From Bacillota bacterium (lineage in GTDB: Bacteria > Bacillota > Clostridia > DSM-8532), in assembly GCA_023443745.1 (NCBI GenBank), contig JAEZTB010000069.1, positions 20,666 to 84,665 on the forward strand: a stretch of DNA of 64,000 nucleotides, in the 5' to 3' direction. A program made the translations under genes and the position numbers. Below the pieces are notes generated by a model. It had not been told where the DNA came from. It searched no databases and saw nothing but the letters and a program-made list of their open reading frames with translations. Every line of letters starts with the position of its first letter. Positions within the stretch are counted from its first letter, which is position 1. This document shows positions 7,767-16,159 of the stretch, piece by piece.

Positions 7767-10648
7767 TGGCCCGAATCATTTTAAAGTGCCCCTATCTCAA
7801 AGGAGGCGAAAAGACAGCCGCCCATCTGCATAACCTCGTCAAGTATATCGCCACCCGCGACGGCGTGGAAAAGATGGAAAATGGCCGAGAGCTTTGGCAT
7901 GCCACAAACAAGCAGAAGGATTTGATTGTACAGATCCTCCGGGAGTTTCCCGATACCAGGGATTTGTTTGAATATGAGGACTACTGCGAAAATCCCAAAC
8001 GGAAAAATGCTTCTGAATTTATCACCATCGCACTGGAACAGAACCTTGATAAAATCAGCGGCCGGGAAAAGTATCTGGATTACATTGCAAACCGTCCCCG
8101 TGTCGAAAAAATTGACTGCCACGGTCTGTTCACTGCCGGGGATGAATCACTCATCCTGTCACAGGTTGCCGAAGAAGTATCAGAACACACAGGAAATGTA
8201 TGGACACCGATTATTTCTCTGCGCCGGGAGGATGCATCCAGAATCGGCTATGACAATGCTGCTGCTTGGAAAGCTCTGCTTTCCTCCAAAGCCATGGAGC
8301 TTGCCGAGAACTTAAAAATTCATCCTGACCATCTGAAGTGGTATGCAGCTTTTCACAATGAATCCCATCATCCCCATATCCACATGATCTGCTACAGCAC
8401 CGAACCGAGGGAGGGCTACCTCACCAGACAGGGTATTAGAAAATTGAAATCTTCTCTTGCAAATGAAATCTTCCGTCAAGAGCTCATTCCCCTTTACGGA
8501 GAAAAGACCCAGCGGCGGGATGCCTTGAAGGAAGAAGCTGCCGGAGCAATGCATGAATGCATCCGGCAAATGAAAAACGGTGTTTTGCAAAGCAGCCGTA
8601 TGGAGCAACTCATCATCCACCTTGCGGAACGCTTACAGAACACCTACGGAAAAAAGCAATATGGCTACCTCAAGGCGGATCTTAAAAATGTGGTGGACGA
8701 AATCGTAGATGAGCTTGGGAGGGACAACCGTATTGCAAAAGCCTACGGCCTGTGGTGGGAGGTCAGGGGTAGAATTGAATCCATCTACACCGAAACTCCG
8801 TCAGACCCGCCGTCTCTTTCACACTGTGATGAGTTCAAAGCCATACGGAACATGGTTATTCAGGAAGCACTGCTGATTGGCTCCATGACCTTTGAGGAAA
8901 CGGCATCCTTGGATATGGCTCTCCCGGAGCCAGAGGATGAGCGGAAGATACTTTCCGATGAAATGACAGAGGACGAAAATCAGGAACCTGATGATGATTT
9001 CAGAGAACCGGCTGCTGAAGAACGGAATGAAGCCTCTGCCAGTAAGGAATCATCAGGTTCTTGGTGGACAGACGAGTATAAGCTGGCAAAACAATATTTA
9101 TATGGTGATGGGGATGCTGGGATTTTGCAGGATTTTCAAAAGTCGCTCGAACTCTTTCTCGCAGAAGCGGAAAAAGAAAATCCTCTCGCCATGTATGACC
9201 TCGGAAGAATGGCTGCGGATGGTCTTGGCTGCGAAGCGGATGCCGATGAAGCATACCGCTGGTACGAAAAGGCCCTTGCTGATTTCCATTTCTCAGAGGA
9301 AGAAAAGCCTTGGAAATATACTGAGTACCGTATCGGCAAAATGTATGCCGCAGGACTTGGCACGGAGCAGGACTATCTGCAGGCAGCGGATTGGCTCACC
9401 CTGTCTGCGGATGAAAATTATAAATACGCACAGTATTCCCTTGGCAGTCTGTATTACCATGGCAAAGGCGTGGATCAGGATCATGAAACCGCATTTGCCC
9501 TCTACACCCTATCTGCGGATCAGAGCTTCCCCTATGCCAGTTTTGAGCTGGGAAAAATGCTGCGGGAAGGAATCGGCTGTGTGAAAAATCAGCAGAATTC
9601 TGACCGCCGCTTCAAGGAAGCCTTTCTCGGCTTTGTGTCCATGGAGGAACAGAGCCATGATGATAAGCTCCAATACCGGCTGGGCTGGATGCTTCTGAAC
9701 GGTGTAGGTACAGACAAGGATGAAGCCAGGGCAAAGGAATACTTTGAAAAGGCGGCATCCGTGGGAAATCCCTTTGCCTGCTACCAGCTTGCGAAACTTA
9801 TTCTGTCCGATGAAAGGGCACAGCCACAGGAGGTGGAGAAAGCCCTCGACTATCTCTGGAAAGCGGTGGAGGCTGAGAATCCCTATGCCGCATATTTTCT
9901 CGGCAAGCTCTATGAAAAGGGAAAGCACGTTCCGCAGAATATCTCCGAGGCAGTACGGCTCTATACAATGTCAGCAGAACAGGAAAATGACTTTGCTGCA
10001 TACCGGCTCGGAAAGCTGTATCTTGGCGGTGATGGTGTGCTGAAAGATGTGGAGTCAGCCATTCGCTGGCTCACCTTTGCTGCAAAAAGAAATAATCAGT
10101 TTGCCGAATATGCCCTCGGCACCCTTTACCTCAAAGGGGAAGATGTTCCGAGAGATATCCCGAAAGCTCTGGAATACCTGAAAGGGTCTGCCGGTCAGGG
10201 AAACCAGTTTGCACAGTACCGGCTGGGCAAGATTTATCTCATGGGCGAGGATGCGCCCAAGGATATACAGGCTGCCCTGCAATTTCTGACAGCTTCCGCT
10301 GAACAGGGAAATCAATATGCGCAGTACACCCTCGGCAAGCTGTATCTGATGGGAAAAGAAGTCCAAAAGGACAAGGCTGCCGCTGTCCGATGGTTTACCC
10401 TCTCGGCAGCACTGGGAAATATTTATGCCCAATTTTTCCTCGACCATATGGACAGTTTCAAAGACCCTTCTGCCATTATGGCAGGCACCCGCCTGCTGCA
10501 TCATATGAGCCGTATTTTTTCAGATAATGCACCGCCGTTGAAACCGCTTGGTCAGCGGACAGACCGGAAACTCCTGCGTAAGCTCCGGGAGAAGAAGCAG
10601 GCACAGGGTCACGCAAGGGATGATCAGGAGCAAACCATGTCTTTATAA
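7766..10648 (+). CDS. MobP-type relaxase with C-terminal Sel1-like repeats
   Basis: This 960-residue protein has two parts. The N-terminal 380 residues form a MobP-class relaxase: the likely nucleophile is Tyr27 in LVKYIATRDGVE, and the metal-binding histidines are in HNESHHPHIHM at about residues 196-206. From about residue 430 to 920 there are about a dozen Sel1-like repeats with the pattern YRLGKLYLxG plus A..WL..SAEQGN. The relaxase nicks oriT and pilots the strand through VirD4. The repeats probably form a superhelical protein-binding surface, perhaps for the coupling protein. An acidic linker at about residues 375-430 separates the parts. Confidence 0.9.
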   Translation: MARIILKCPYLKGGEKTAAHLHNLVKYIATRDGVEKMENGRELWHATNKQKDLIVQILREFPDTRDLFEYEDYCENPKRKNASEFITIALEQNLDKISGREKYLDYIANRPRVEKIDCHGLFTAGDESLILSQVAEEVSEHTGNVWTPIISLRREDASRIGYDNAAAWKALLSSKAMELAENLKIHPDHLKWYAAFHNESHHPHIHMICYSTEPREGYLTRQGIRKLKSSLANEIFRQELIPLYGEKTQRRDALKEEAAGAMHECIRQMKNGVLQSSRMEQLIIHLAERLQNTYGKKQYGYLKADLKNVVDEIVDELGRDNRIAKAYGLWWEVRGRIESIYTETPSDPPSLSHCDEFKAIRNMVIQEALLIGSMTFEETASLDMALPEPEDERKILSDEMTEDENQEPDDDFREPAAEERNEASASKESSGSWWTDEYKLAKQYLYGDGDAGILQDFQKSLELFLAEAEKENPLAMYDLGRMAADGLGCEADADEAYRWYEKALADFHFSEEEKPWKYTEYRIGKMYAAGLGTEQDYLQAADWLTLSADENYKYAQYSLGSLYYHGKGVDQDHETAFALYTLSADQSFPYASFELGKMLREGIGCVKNQQNSDRRFKEAFLGFVSMEEQSHDDKLQYRLGWMLLNGVGTDKDEARAKEYFEKAASVGNPFACYQLAKLILSDERAQPQEVEKALDYLWKAVEAENPYAAYFLGKLYEKGKHVPQNISEAVRLYTMSAEQENDFAAYRLGKLYLGGDGVLKDVESAIRWLTFAAKRNNQFAEYALGTLYLKGEDVPRDIPKALEYLKGSAGQGNQFAQYRLGKIYLMGEDAPKDIQAALQFLTASAEQGNQYAQYTLGKLYLMGKEVQKDKAAAVRWFTLSAALGNIYAQFFLDHMDSFKDPSAIMAGTRLLHHMSRIFSDNAPPLKPLGQRTDRKLLRKLREKKQAQGHARDDQEQTMSL

Positions 10649-10664
10649 CGATTGGAGGAATCCG

Positions 10665-10787
10665 ATGAACAAACAGAAAAAGAAATGTAACCAGCAGTCT
10701 ACCAAAAAGATAATGATAAATCAAAATCAGCATCGGGCAGGAAAACGTCCGGTGCTTTTTCATCGAATCGGCTGCCGCCACAGATAG
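10665..10787 (+). CDS. Small basic hypothetical protein
   Basis: This 40-residue ORF (MNKQKKKCNQQSTKKIM start) has a good ribosome-binding site (TTGGAGGAA, 8 bases upstream) and lies between the relaxase and DUF3991 genes in the same direction. It is very basic, with 13 Lys/Arg residues and one cysteine near the N-terminus. I recognise no family. It may be a real small ICE protein or only a translational spacer. Confidence 0.4.
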   Translation: MNKQKKKCNQQSTKKIMINQNQHRAGKRPVLFHRIGCRHR

Positions 10788-10798
10788 GAGGTGTCTCC

Positions 10799-11740
10799 AT
10801 GGGGGCATATGTACATTTTACGGATGAGCAGAAACAGCGCGCCAACAGTGTTGACCTTGTGAGCTTTTTGGAAATGAGGGGTGAAAAGCTAATCAAGTCA
10901 GGCAGAGAAAAACGTCTTGCATCGGATCACAGCATCACCGTCCGAGGAAACGAATGGTACGATCACTCCGCAGAGAGCGGTGGGTATGCTATTGATTTTG
11001 TAAAGCAGTTTTATGGTCTTTCCTTTCCCGAGGCCGTAACCATGCTGCTGGGCGGTGAACAGGGCGAAGCCTACCGTCCCGCAGAGAAAAGGAAACTGGA
11101 AGTGAAAAAGCCCTTTGCACTTCCGAATCCTCACAGCGATATGCGCCGTGCCTATGCTTATCTGGTCAAAACCCGGCTCATTGATCGGGAGGTGGTCAGT
11201 TTTTTTGCCAAAGCAAAGCTCCTGTATGAGAGCTGTGAGAAATCCAAGGATGGCAATAAGGAATACCACAATGCTGTATTTGTGGGCATAGATGAAACCG
11301 GTACTGCCAGACATGCCCACAAGCGAGGGCTTTATACCGAGGGTATTGGCTTCAAAGGAAATGTGGATGGTTGCGATCCCTGGTACAGCTTTCACTGGTT
11401 CGGAGAAAGCGATACCTTGTATGTTTTTGAAGCTCCGGTTGATATGCTGTCCTTTATTACCCTGCACCCGGAGAATTGGCAGCAGCATAGCTATGTGGCT
11501 CTCTGCGGTGTCGGTGGACAGGCGATGTTGTGGATGCTGGAGCAGTGCCCGAAACTATGCAATGTGTCACTGTGTCTGGATAACGATGAAGCTGGTCACA
11601 AAGCAAGTGACCGATTAAAAAATCAGCTTGTTGAAAAAGGATATTTCCCGCAGCGGCTTGTCCCGCAGGCCAAAGATTGGAATGATGACCTGACAATGGC
11701 ACAGCAAAGGCAGGATGGATTTGAAATGAAGATGGCGTAG
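10799..11740 (+). CDS. DUF3991/TOPRIM domain protein (primase-like)
   Basis: This 313-residue protein has an N-terminal DUF3991 region (ANSVDLVSFLEMRGEKLIKS and the NEWYDHSAESGGYAIDFVK zinc-free primase-like motif) and a C-terminal TOPRIM domain, visible as YVFEAPVDMLSFITL and CLDNDEAGHKA at about residue 260. Such proteins are found with MobP relaxases in Tn1549-type ICEs and are thought to act in DNA processing after transfer, perhaps priming the complementary strand. Asp pairs of the TOPRIM fold are present. Confidence 0.85.
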   Translation: MGAYVHFTDEQKQRANSVDLVSFLEMRGEKLIKSGREKRLASDHSITVRGNEWYDHSAESGGYAIDFVKQFYGLSFPEAVTMLLGGEQGEAYRPAEKRKLEVKKPFALPNPHSDMRRAYAYLVKTRLIDREVVSFFAKAKLLYESCEKSKDGNKEYHNAVFVGIDETGTARHAHKRGLYTEGIGFKGNVDGCDPWYSFHWFGESDTLYVFEAPVDMLSFITLHPENWQQHSYVALCGVGGQAMLWMLEQCPKLCNVSLCLDNDEAGHKASDRLKNQLVEKGYFPQRLVPQAKDWNDDLTMAQQRQDGFEMKMA

Positions 11741-11744
11741 CAAA

Positions 11745-11776
11745 AAGGCAGGGCAATTATTAAGCTGCCCTGCCTT
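11745..11776. terminator. Bidirectional terminator between DUF3991 gene and abiH-like gene
   Basis: An 11-base perfect inverted repeat (AAGGCAGGGCA / TGCCCTGCCTT) lies between two convergent genes. On the minus strand the stem is followed by a T run (TTTTTGC), so it serves the abiH-like gene best. Confidence 0.75.
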
Positions 11777-11809
11777 ATCATCAAAGAGAGATACCTCTGA
11801 TGCAAAATA

Positions 11810-12784
11810 TTATGCCTTAAAGGTTGTGACGTTACCTGAAAAACCGCACTGGCGAAGAATTTGTTCAAATTGGATAGGGTCTCCGTTTCCCCGGTCATGA
11901 AGATGCCAGATAATATTCCCTGTGTCAATAGTTTTACAAATTTCTTTTATATAGCAAAGATCAACTGCTGAAAACGAAAAGCCCCATGAAAATATATCTT
12001 TAATGCAATTGTGTTTTAGACTCGCAAAGAATGACGTCTGCTCAAGAATTTGCTTTGTCGGCTTCCGAAGTGAATCATGTATGTCGTCGATGCCTTCCAT
12101 TCCAAAATCATAATCCGATTCATAATCAGCTTCACAATCATACTCATCATCTGAGTAGGCCTCTGTAGCTGCACGAGATTTTTCTACGCCATGTCCAATG
12201 ATAATCTCTTTACCTTGAACACCGTGTATGTGGCAGATTTGTCCCGATGGGATGTGGTAAATATCCTCAAGAGTTTTGGTATAGTTAAAGGTCAGGAAAA
12301 TACTTGAGCCTTTCAAAGAATCCGTCAAAAAGCTGTTGCAGGAGATAGCTTTCGGATATGAAATGGTATTGATCCACTGTGAAAACAGCTTGGAAAACCC
12401 ATAGGCATTAAAGCTCAGCGTGGATGTAAAGTCTTCTCTTGTGTATGCTGTTTTCCAAAGGTCAATGTCTCCATCTCTGCCGGTTACATCATCAACATCA
12501 TCGAAGAATAATTCCCAATCTATTCTGCCGAGAGTTTCTTCAAAGTTTGCCCAATTTCCCCCTGCCGCTTCGTTAATGCAATAAACCAAAAAGGAAGCCA
12601 GATCTTCATCAGAGATGGACATATCACCCTTTGGCATCAGCGTAGCATCAGAAACCATGAAGTGCTCGGTATCTTGAGATTCGGGATACATCTGAATCAG
12701 CCAGTCCTTAAAATTATTATATGAAGTGGACATATCGTGTCCACGGTCGAACCCGTTGCCTATTATAAAAAGATTGTTTTTCAA
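11810..12784 (-). CDS. AbiH-family abortive phage infection protein
   Basis: This 324-residue protein begins MKNNLFIIGNGFDRGHDMST, the nucleotide-binding-like GNGFD motif that defines AbiH proteins (Pfam AbiH). It also has the later FLTFNYTKTLEDIY and HIHG motifs of the family. AbiH proteins protect against phages by an abortive mechanism that is not understood in detail. The start is TTG at 12784 with GGGGG 8-12 bases upstream. The gene is reversed relative to all conjugation genes around it and sits between DUF3991 and virD4, so it is inserted defence cargo. An Asp/Glu-rich stretch at about residues 210-235 (SDDEYDCEADYESDYD) is notable. Confidence 0.88.
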   Translation of the reverse strand: MKNNLFIIGNGFDRGHDMSTSYNNFKDWLIQMYPESQDTEHFMVSDATLMPKGDMSISDEDLASFLVYCINEAAGGNWANFEETLGRIDWELFFDDVDDVTGRDGDIDLWKTAYTREDFTSTLSFNAYGFSKLFSQWINTISYPKAISCNSFLTDSLKGSSIFLTFNYTKTLEDIYHIPSGQICHIHGVQGKEIIIGHGVEKSRAATEAYSDDEYDCEADYESDYDFGMEGIDDIHDSLRKPTKQILEQTSFFASLKHNCIKDIFSWGFSFSAVDLCYIKEICKTIDTGNIIWHLHDRGNGDPIQFEQILRQCGFSGNVTTFKA

Positions 12785-12886
12785 CGCGTATTCCCCCTTT
12801 GTACCATAGTTTTACCGCAGCTATTTGATCATTAAAGCATGCAGCTTATTTTATCACGAAATACCCCGAAAAGAAAGGAGCCTCTC

Positions 12887-14710
12887 ATGCCATCACAAAT
12901 CTATATACTGATTGCAGCGGCCGCCGTGATGTTTCTCGTCATCGGCGGCCTTTCTCTTTTAGCGCATTACTATACCTTAAATGGAATCAAATCCCGCACG
13001 GTGGGTGACGGCCAGCATGGTACGGCACGCTTTTCCACCAAGCAGGAAATCAAAAGAATCTACAAGCATATTCCATTTGAGCCAGAGCTATGGAGGCAGG
13101 GGCAATGTCTCCCTGCCACAGATGAGCAGGGCATCATCCTTGGTAGCACAGGAGTAAAGAACAAGGTGACGGCGCTGGTGGATACTGATGATATTCACTG
13201 CCTTATGATCGGCGCCTCCGGCGTGGGAAAGACGGCATTTTTTCTATACCCCAATTTGGAATATGCCTGTGCCTCCGGTATGAGCTTTCTGACCACCGAT
13301 ACCAAGGGTGACCTCTACCGCAATTACGGTACCATTGCGCATGACCACTATGGCTACCATGTGGCAGTCATTGATCTTAGAAATCCCACCCGCTCAGACG
13401 GCAACAATATGCTCCACCTGGTCAACACCTATATGGATCAATACCTTGCTGATGAAAATAACCTTGTAGCAAAGGCAAAGGCAGAGAAATACGCCAAAAT
13501 TATCTCCAAAACCATCATCAACGCCAGCGGTGAGAATTACGGGCAAAATCAGTTTTTCTATGATGCTGCTGAAGGGCTTATGACCTCGGTTATTCTGCTG
13601 ATTGCCGAATATCTGCCGCCCATTGAAATGGATGGAAAGAGAGTTGACTGCCGTCATATTATCAGCGTGTTCAAGCTGGTGCAGGATTTGCTTACCCCAA
13701 GCAAGGTAAAGGGCAAAAGCCAGTTCCAACTCCTTATGGATAAGCTTCCCTCCAACCACAAGACACGCTGGTTTGCAGGCGCCGCCCTTAACTCTGCAGA
13801 GCAGGCTATGGCATCGGTGCTTTCCACCGTACTTTCCCGACTCAACTCCTTTTTGGACAGTGAGATGGAACAAATCCTCTGTTTTGAAACAGCCATTGAT
13901 GCGGAAAAGTTCTGTAAGGAAAAATCCGCACTGTTTATCGTACTGCCTGAAGAAGATTTGACCAAGTATTTTATGGTGTCCCTTATGATTCAGCAGCTCT
14001 ACCGGGAGATTCTTGCGGTTGCCGATGATAACGGCGGCAAGCTCCGCAACCGGGTCATGTTTTATTGTGACGAGCTGGGCACCCTTCCAGCCATTGAGTC
14101 GCTGGAGCTGATTTTTTCAGCCTCACGCTCACGCCGCCTTTCCATGGTGCCGATCATACAATCCTTCGGCCAGCTTGAAAAGAATTACGGCAAAGAAGGT
14201 TCGGAAATCATCATAGACAACTGCCAGGACACCATCTTCGGCGGCTTCGCTCCCAATAGCCAGACTGCCGAGGTGCTGAGCAAGGCGCTGGGTTCCAGAA
14301 CTGTCATGAGCGGCAGCGTGAACCGTGGAAAAAATGACCCCAGCCAGTCCTTACAGATGATGGAGCGCCCCCTCATGACACCGGATGAACTGAAATCTAT
14401 TCCCAAGGGAAACTTTGTTGTCATGAAAACCGGCACCTATCCCATGAAAACACGGCTACGTCTTTTTCTTGATTGGGGTATCCGATTCGGAAAGCCTTAT
14501 ACCGTGGAAGAAAAAGCTCACAGAAAAGTCATGTATGCCGATAAGAATATATTGGAGGAAAACATCGTCCGCAAGCATATGGCCTGTCTAATGGTGGATG
14601 AGGAAACCGGGGAGGTTATAGAACCGCCGTCTGGAACCGGAACACTTCATACGCTGACAGCAGAGCCTACTGAAAATACCATGCGTCGCCGCACAATGCT
14701 CAAAACGTAA
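12887..14710 (+). CDS. VirD4/TraG-type coupling ATPase
   Basis: This 607-residue protein has one or two N-terminal membrane segments (about residues 5-27), Walker A GASGVGKTAF at about residue 109, and Walker B MFYCDELGTLP at about residue 391. It is the type IV coupling protein that links the relaxase-DNA complex to the transfer channel. The ATG at 12887 has AAAGGAG 6-7 bases upstream and is chosen over an in-frame start at 12839. The C-terminal 80 residues are polar and likely contact the relaxosome. Confidence 0.92.
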   Translation: MPSQIYILIAAAAVMFLVIGGLSLLAHYYTLNGIKSRTVGDGQHGTARFSTKQEIKRIYKHIPFEPELWRQGQCLPATDEQGIILGSTGVKNKVTALVDTDDIHCLMIGASGVGKTAFFLYPNLEYACASGMSFLTTDTKGDLYRNYGTIAHDHYGYHVAVIDLRNPTRSDGNNMLHLVNTYMDQYLADENNLVAKAKAEKYAKIISKTIINASGENYGQNQFFYDAAEGLMTSVILLIAEYLPPIEMDGKRVDCRHIISVFKLVQDLLTPSKVKGKSQFQLLMDKLPSNHKTRWFAGAALNSAEQAMASVLSTVLSRLNSFLDSEMEQILCFETAIDAEKFCKEKSALFIVLPEEDLTKYFMVSLMIQQLYREILAVADDNGGKLRNRVMFYCDELGTLPAIESLELIFSASRSRRLSMVPIIQSFGQLEKNYGKEGSEIIIDNCQDTIFGGFAPNSQTAEVLSKALGSRTVMSGSVNRGKNDPSQSLQMMERPLMTPDELKSIPKGNFVVMKTGTYPMKTRLRLFLDWGIRFGKPYTVEEKAHRKVMYADKNILEENIVRKHMACLMVDEETGEVIEPPSGTGTLHTLTAEPTENTMRRRTMLKT

Positions 14711-14721
14711 GGGGGGTATCC

Positions 14722-14988
14722 ATGAGCTATTTTAACCATCTTTATTCCGCCTCGCCCGATGAGCTTCCCCATCGGGCGAGAGCCGTTTATATGTATCTTT
14801 GTGATCGTGCTGGGAAAGGGTCGGACTGCTGGCCTGCAGTAAAAACTATCGCTGACCATTTGCAGTTATCCCGCAGTACCGTAAAACGTGCCCTCCACGA
14901 TCTGGTAAGTGCCGGACTCATTGAAAAGGAAGTTCGCTATCGGGAGAATGGGAGCAATACCAGCAACAGGCTCATTTTAAGAAAATAG
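14722..14988 (+). CDS. Small winged-helix (HTH_36-like) protein
   Basis: This 88-residue protein contains a complete winged helix-turn-helix (AVKTIADHLQLSRSTVKRAL, then LVSAGLIEKEVRYRENG). It follows virD4 by 11 bases with GGGGGG as ribosome-binding site. Proteins of this kind close the transfer operon in many Tn1549-type ICEs and may regulate it or take part in replication. A strong hairpin follows immediately. Confidence 0.75.
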   Translation: MSYFNHLYSASPDELPHRARAVYMYLCDRAGKGSDCWPAVKTIADHLQLSRSTVKRALHDLVSAGLIEKEVRYRENGSNTSNRLILRK

Positions 14989-14995
14989 CTGTGAT

Positions 14996-15042
14996 AGCAA
15001 AAAGACAGTCTAACCGCCAAGGGGAACGACTGTCTTTTTGCT
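14996..15042 (+). terminator. Strong terminator ending the conjugation operon
   Basis: A perfect 15-base inverted repeat (AGCAAAAAGACAGTC / GACTGTCTTTTTGCT) with a 17-base loop follows the HTH gene. The downstream arm contains a T run. Confidence 0.85.
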
Positions 15043-15054
15043 GAACCCAGGTGC

Positions 15055-15069
15055 GGTTCATTGTGAACC
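15055..15069. repeat. Short perfect palindrome at the backbone/cargo junction
   Basis: GGTTCA-TTG-TGAACC lies just after the terminator and just before the AT-richer cargo. It could be a protein-binding site. I see no gene between 14988 and the TetR gene that ends at 15265. Confidence 0.4.
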
Positions 15070-15264
15070 CACCAGAACCTCTCACTCTGAGAAAAGGTTA
15101 TCACAGAAAAAGAAAATAAAGTAGCCTTGTAGATTCTACCATGCACGTTATGTAATACACCTAAAAGCAAAAAATAAGATGACCTATTGGGACTTACTGA
15201 CCAAAATTTACTAGCAACTATTTGGTTTTGCTGAATTTAATAAGACTAATGACAACCATCAAGC

Positions 15265-15972
15265 CTATATACTTTTCAAACCAACAATTCTATTCTTAAT
15301 GCCATCAATCATTAGTTCCAGACTGTACTGGAATTCTCTATCTTTATCTACTCTCGGGATAAAATTAGACATTAAAATAACATTCGGATACTGGTCATCA
15401 GGTAAATTCCTGAACATTTCATTTCCATGTGCAATTATTTCTTCAACTGTTAACCCCTGCTCTGTTGCCATGTTAATTATTTTCATTTCATCCATAACAA
15501 AGCATAAAACGTAATTATTAATAGATGCGGAAACCATCTGTACTTCTTCCGGAGGAAGGCCTGCATCCAAAAATATTCTGTAGAGTGTATCAATAAGCTG
15601 GAGCCTCTTTGGAGTAAAAGGGATTGTGTCCAGTAGTATTTCTGCCGAATCACGAACCGACATCAAGGTAGAACGATATTCGCTCATAATGTGTAACAAT
15701 TGTTCATGCCACGGAAGATGAGGATCTGGAATTTGAACCTTGCTGCAAATATCTTCCGCAATTAACTGTAAGAGTTCAGATTTATCCTTGATATAGTAGT
15801 ACAATGATGCTGCACGTATTCCAAGAATATCAGCAAGCTTTCGCATTTTCAGCTGAATGATGCCTTCCTTATTAAGTAAATTTATTGACTCTTGAATGAT
15901 CCTTTCTATATTCAATTGTTCACTTAACATATCAATGGAATCTTTATCGCTTTTTTTTCGCTTTGTTGCCAT
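15265..15972 (-). CDS. TetR-family regulator with tetracycline-repressor-type C-terminal domain
   Basis: This 235-residue protein has an N-terminal TetR helix-turn-helix (about residues 40-66, ADILGIRAASLYYYIKDKSE) and a C-terminal ligand domain of the TetR_C class. It is divergent from the glycosyltransferase/MFS operon, and several palindromes lie in the shared promoter region. It therefore probably represses both itself and that operon until an antibiotic-like ligand binds. The ribosome-binding site on the minus strand is AAGGAGG before the ATG. Confidence 0.88.
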   Translation of the reverse strand: MATKRKKSDKDSIDMLSEQLNIERIIQESINLLNKEGIIQLKMRKLADILGIRAASLYYYIKDKSELLQLIAEDICSKVQIPDPHLPWHEQLLHIMSEYRSTLMSVRDSAEILLDTIPFTPKRLQLIDTLYRIFLDAGLPPEEVQMVSASINNYVLCFVMDEMKIINMATEQGLTVEEIIAHGNEMFRNLPDDQYPNVILMSNFIPRVDKDREFQYSLELMIDGIKNRIVGLKSI

Positions 15973-16019
15973 TTGAATTCCTCCTTAAAATATATAAAAG
16001 ATTATATTGACATTACTAT

Positions 16020-16090
16020 CTAACAGTGCTATTCTAACGGTGTTAGATAAATGACTAACACTGTTAGAATGAATTTAACAATGTTAGAAT
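16020..16090. promoter_or_regulatory. Tandem TetR-type operators between divergent genes
   Basis: Three palindromes share the core CTAAC-N3-GTTAG: 16034-16046 (CTAACGGTGTTAG), 16055-16067 (CTAACACTGTTAG, perfect) and 16076-16086 (TAACAATGTTA, perfect). A half site CTAACAGTG lies at 16020-16028. They lie between the TetR gene and the glycosyltransferase gene, as expected for the repressor's operators. Confidence 0.8.
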
Positions 16091-16159
16091 AACACAAAGG
16101 GCTTACATTATCAAGATTCTTTAAATAAAAGAAGGAAGTAAAATGAGGAGGTAATTATT

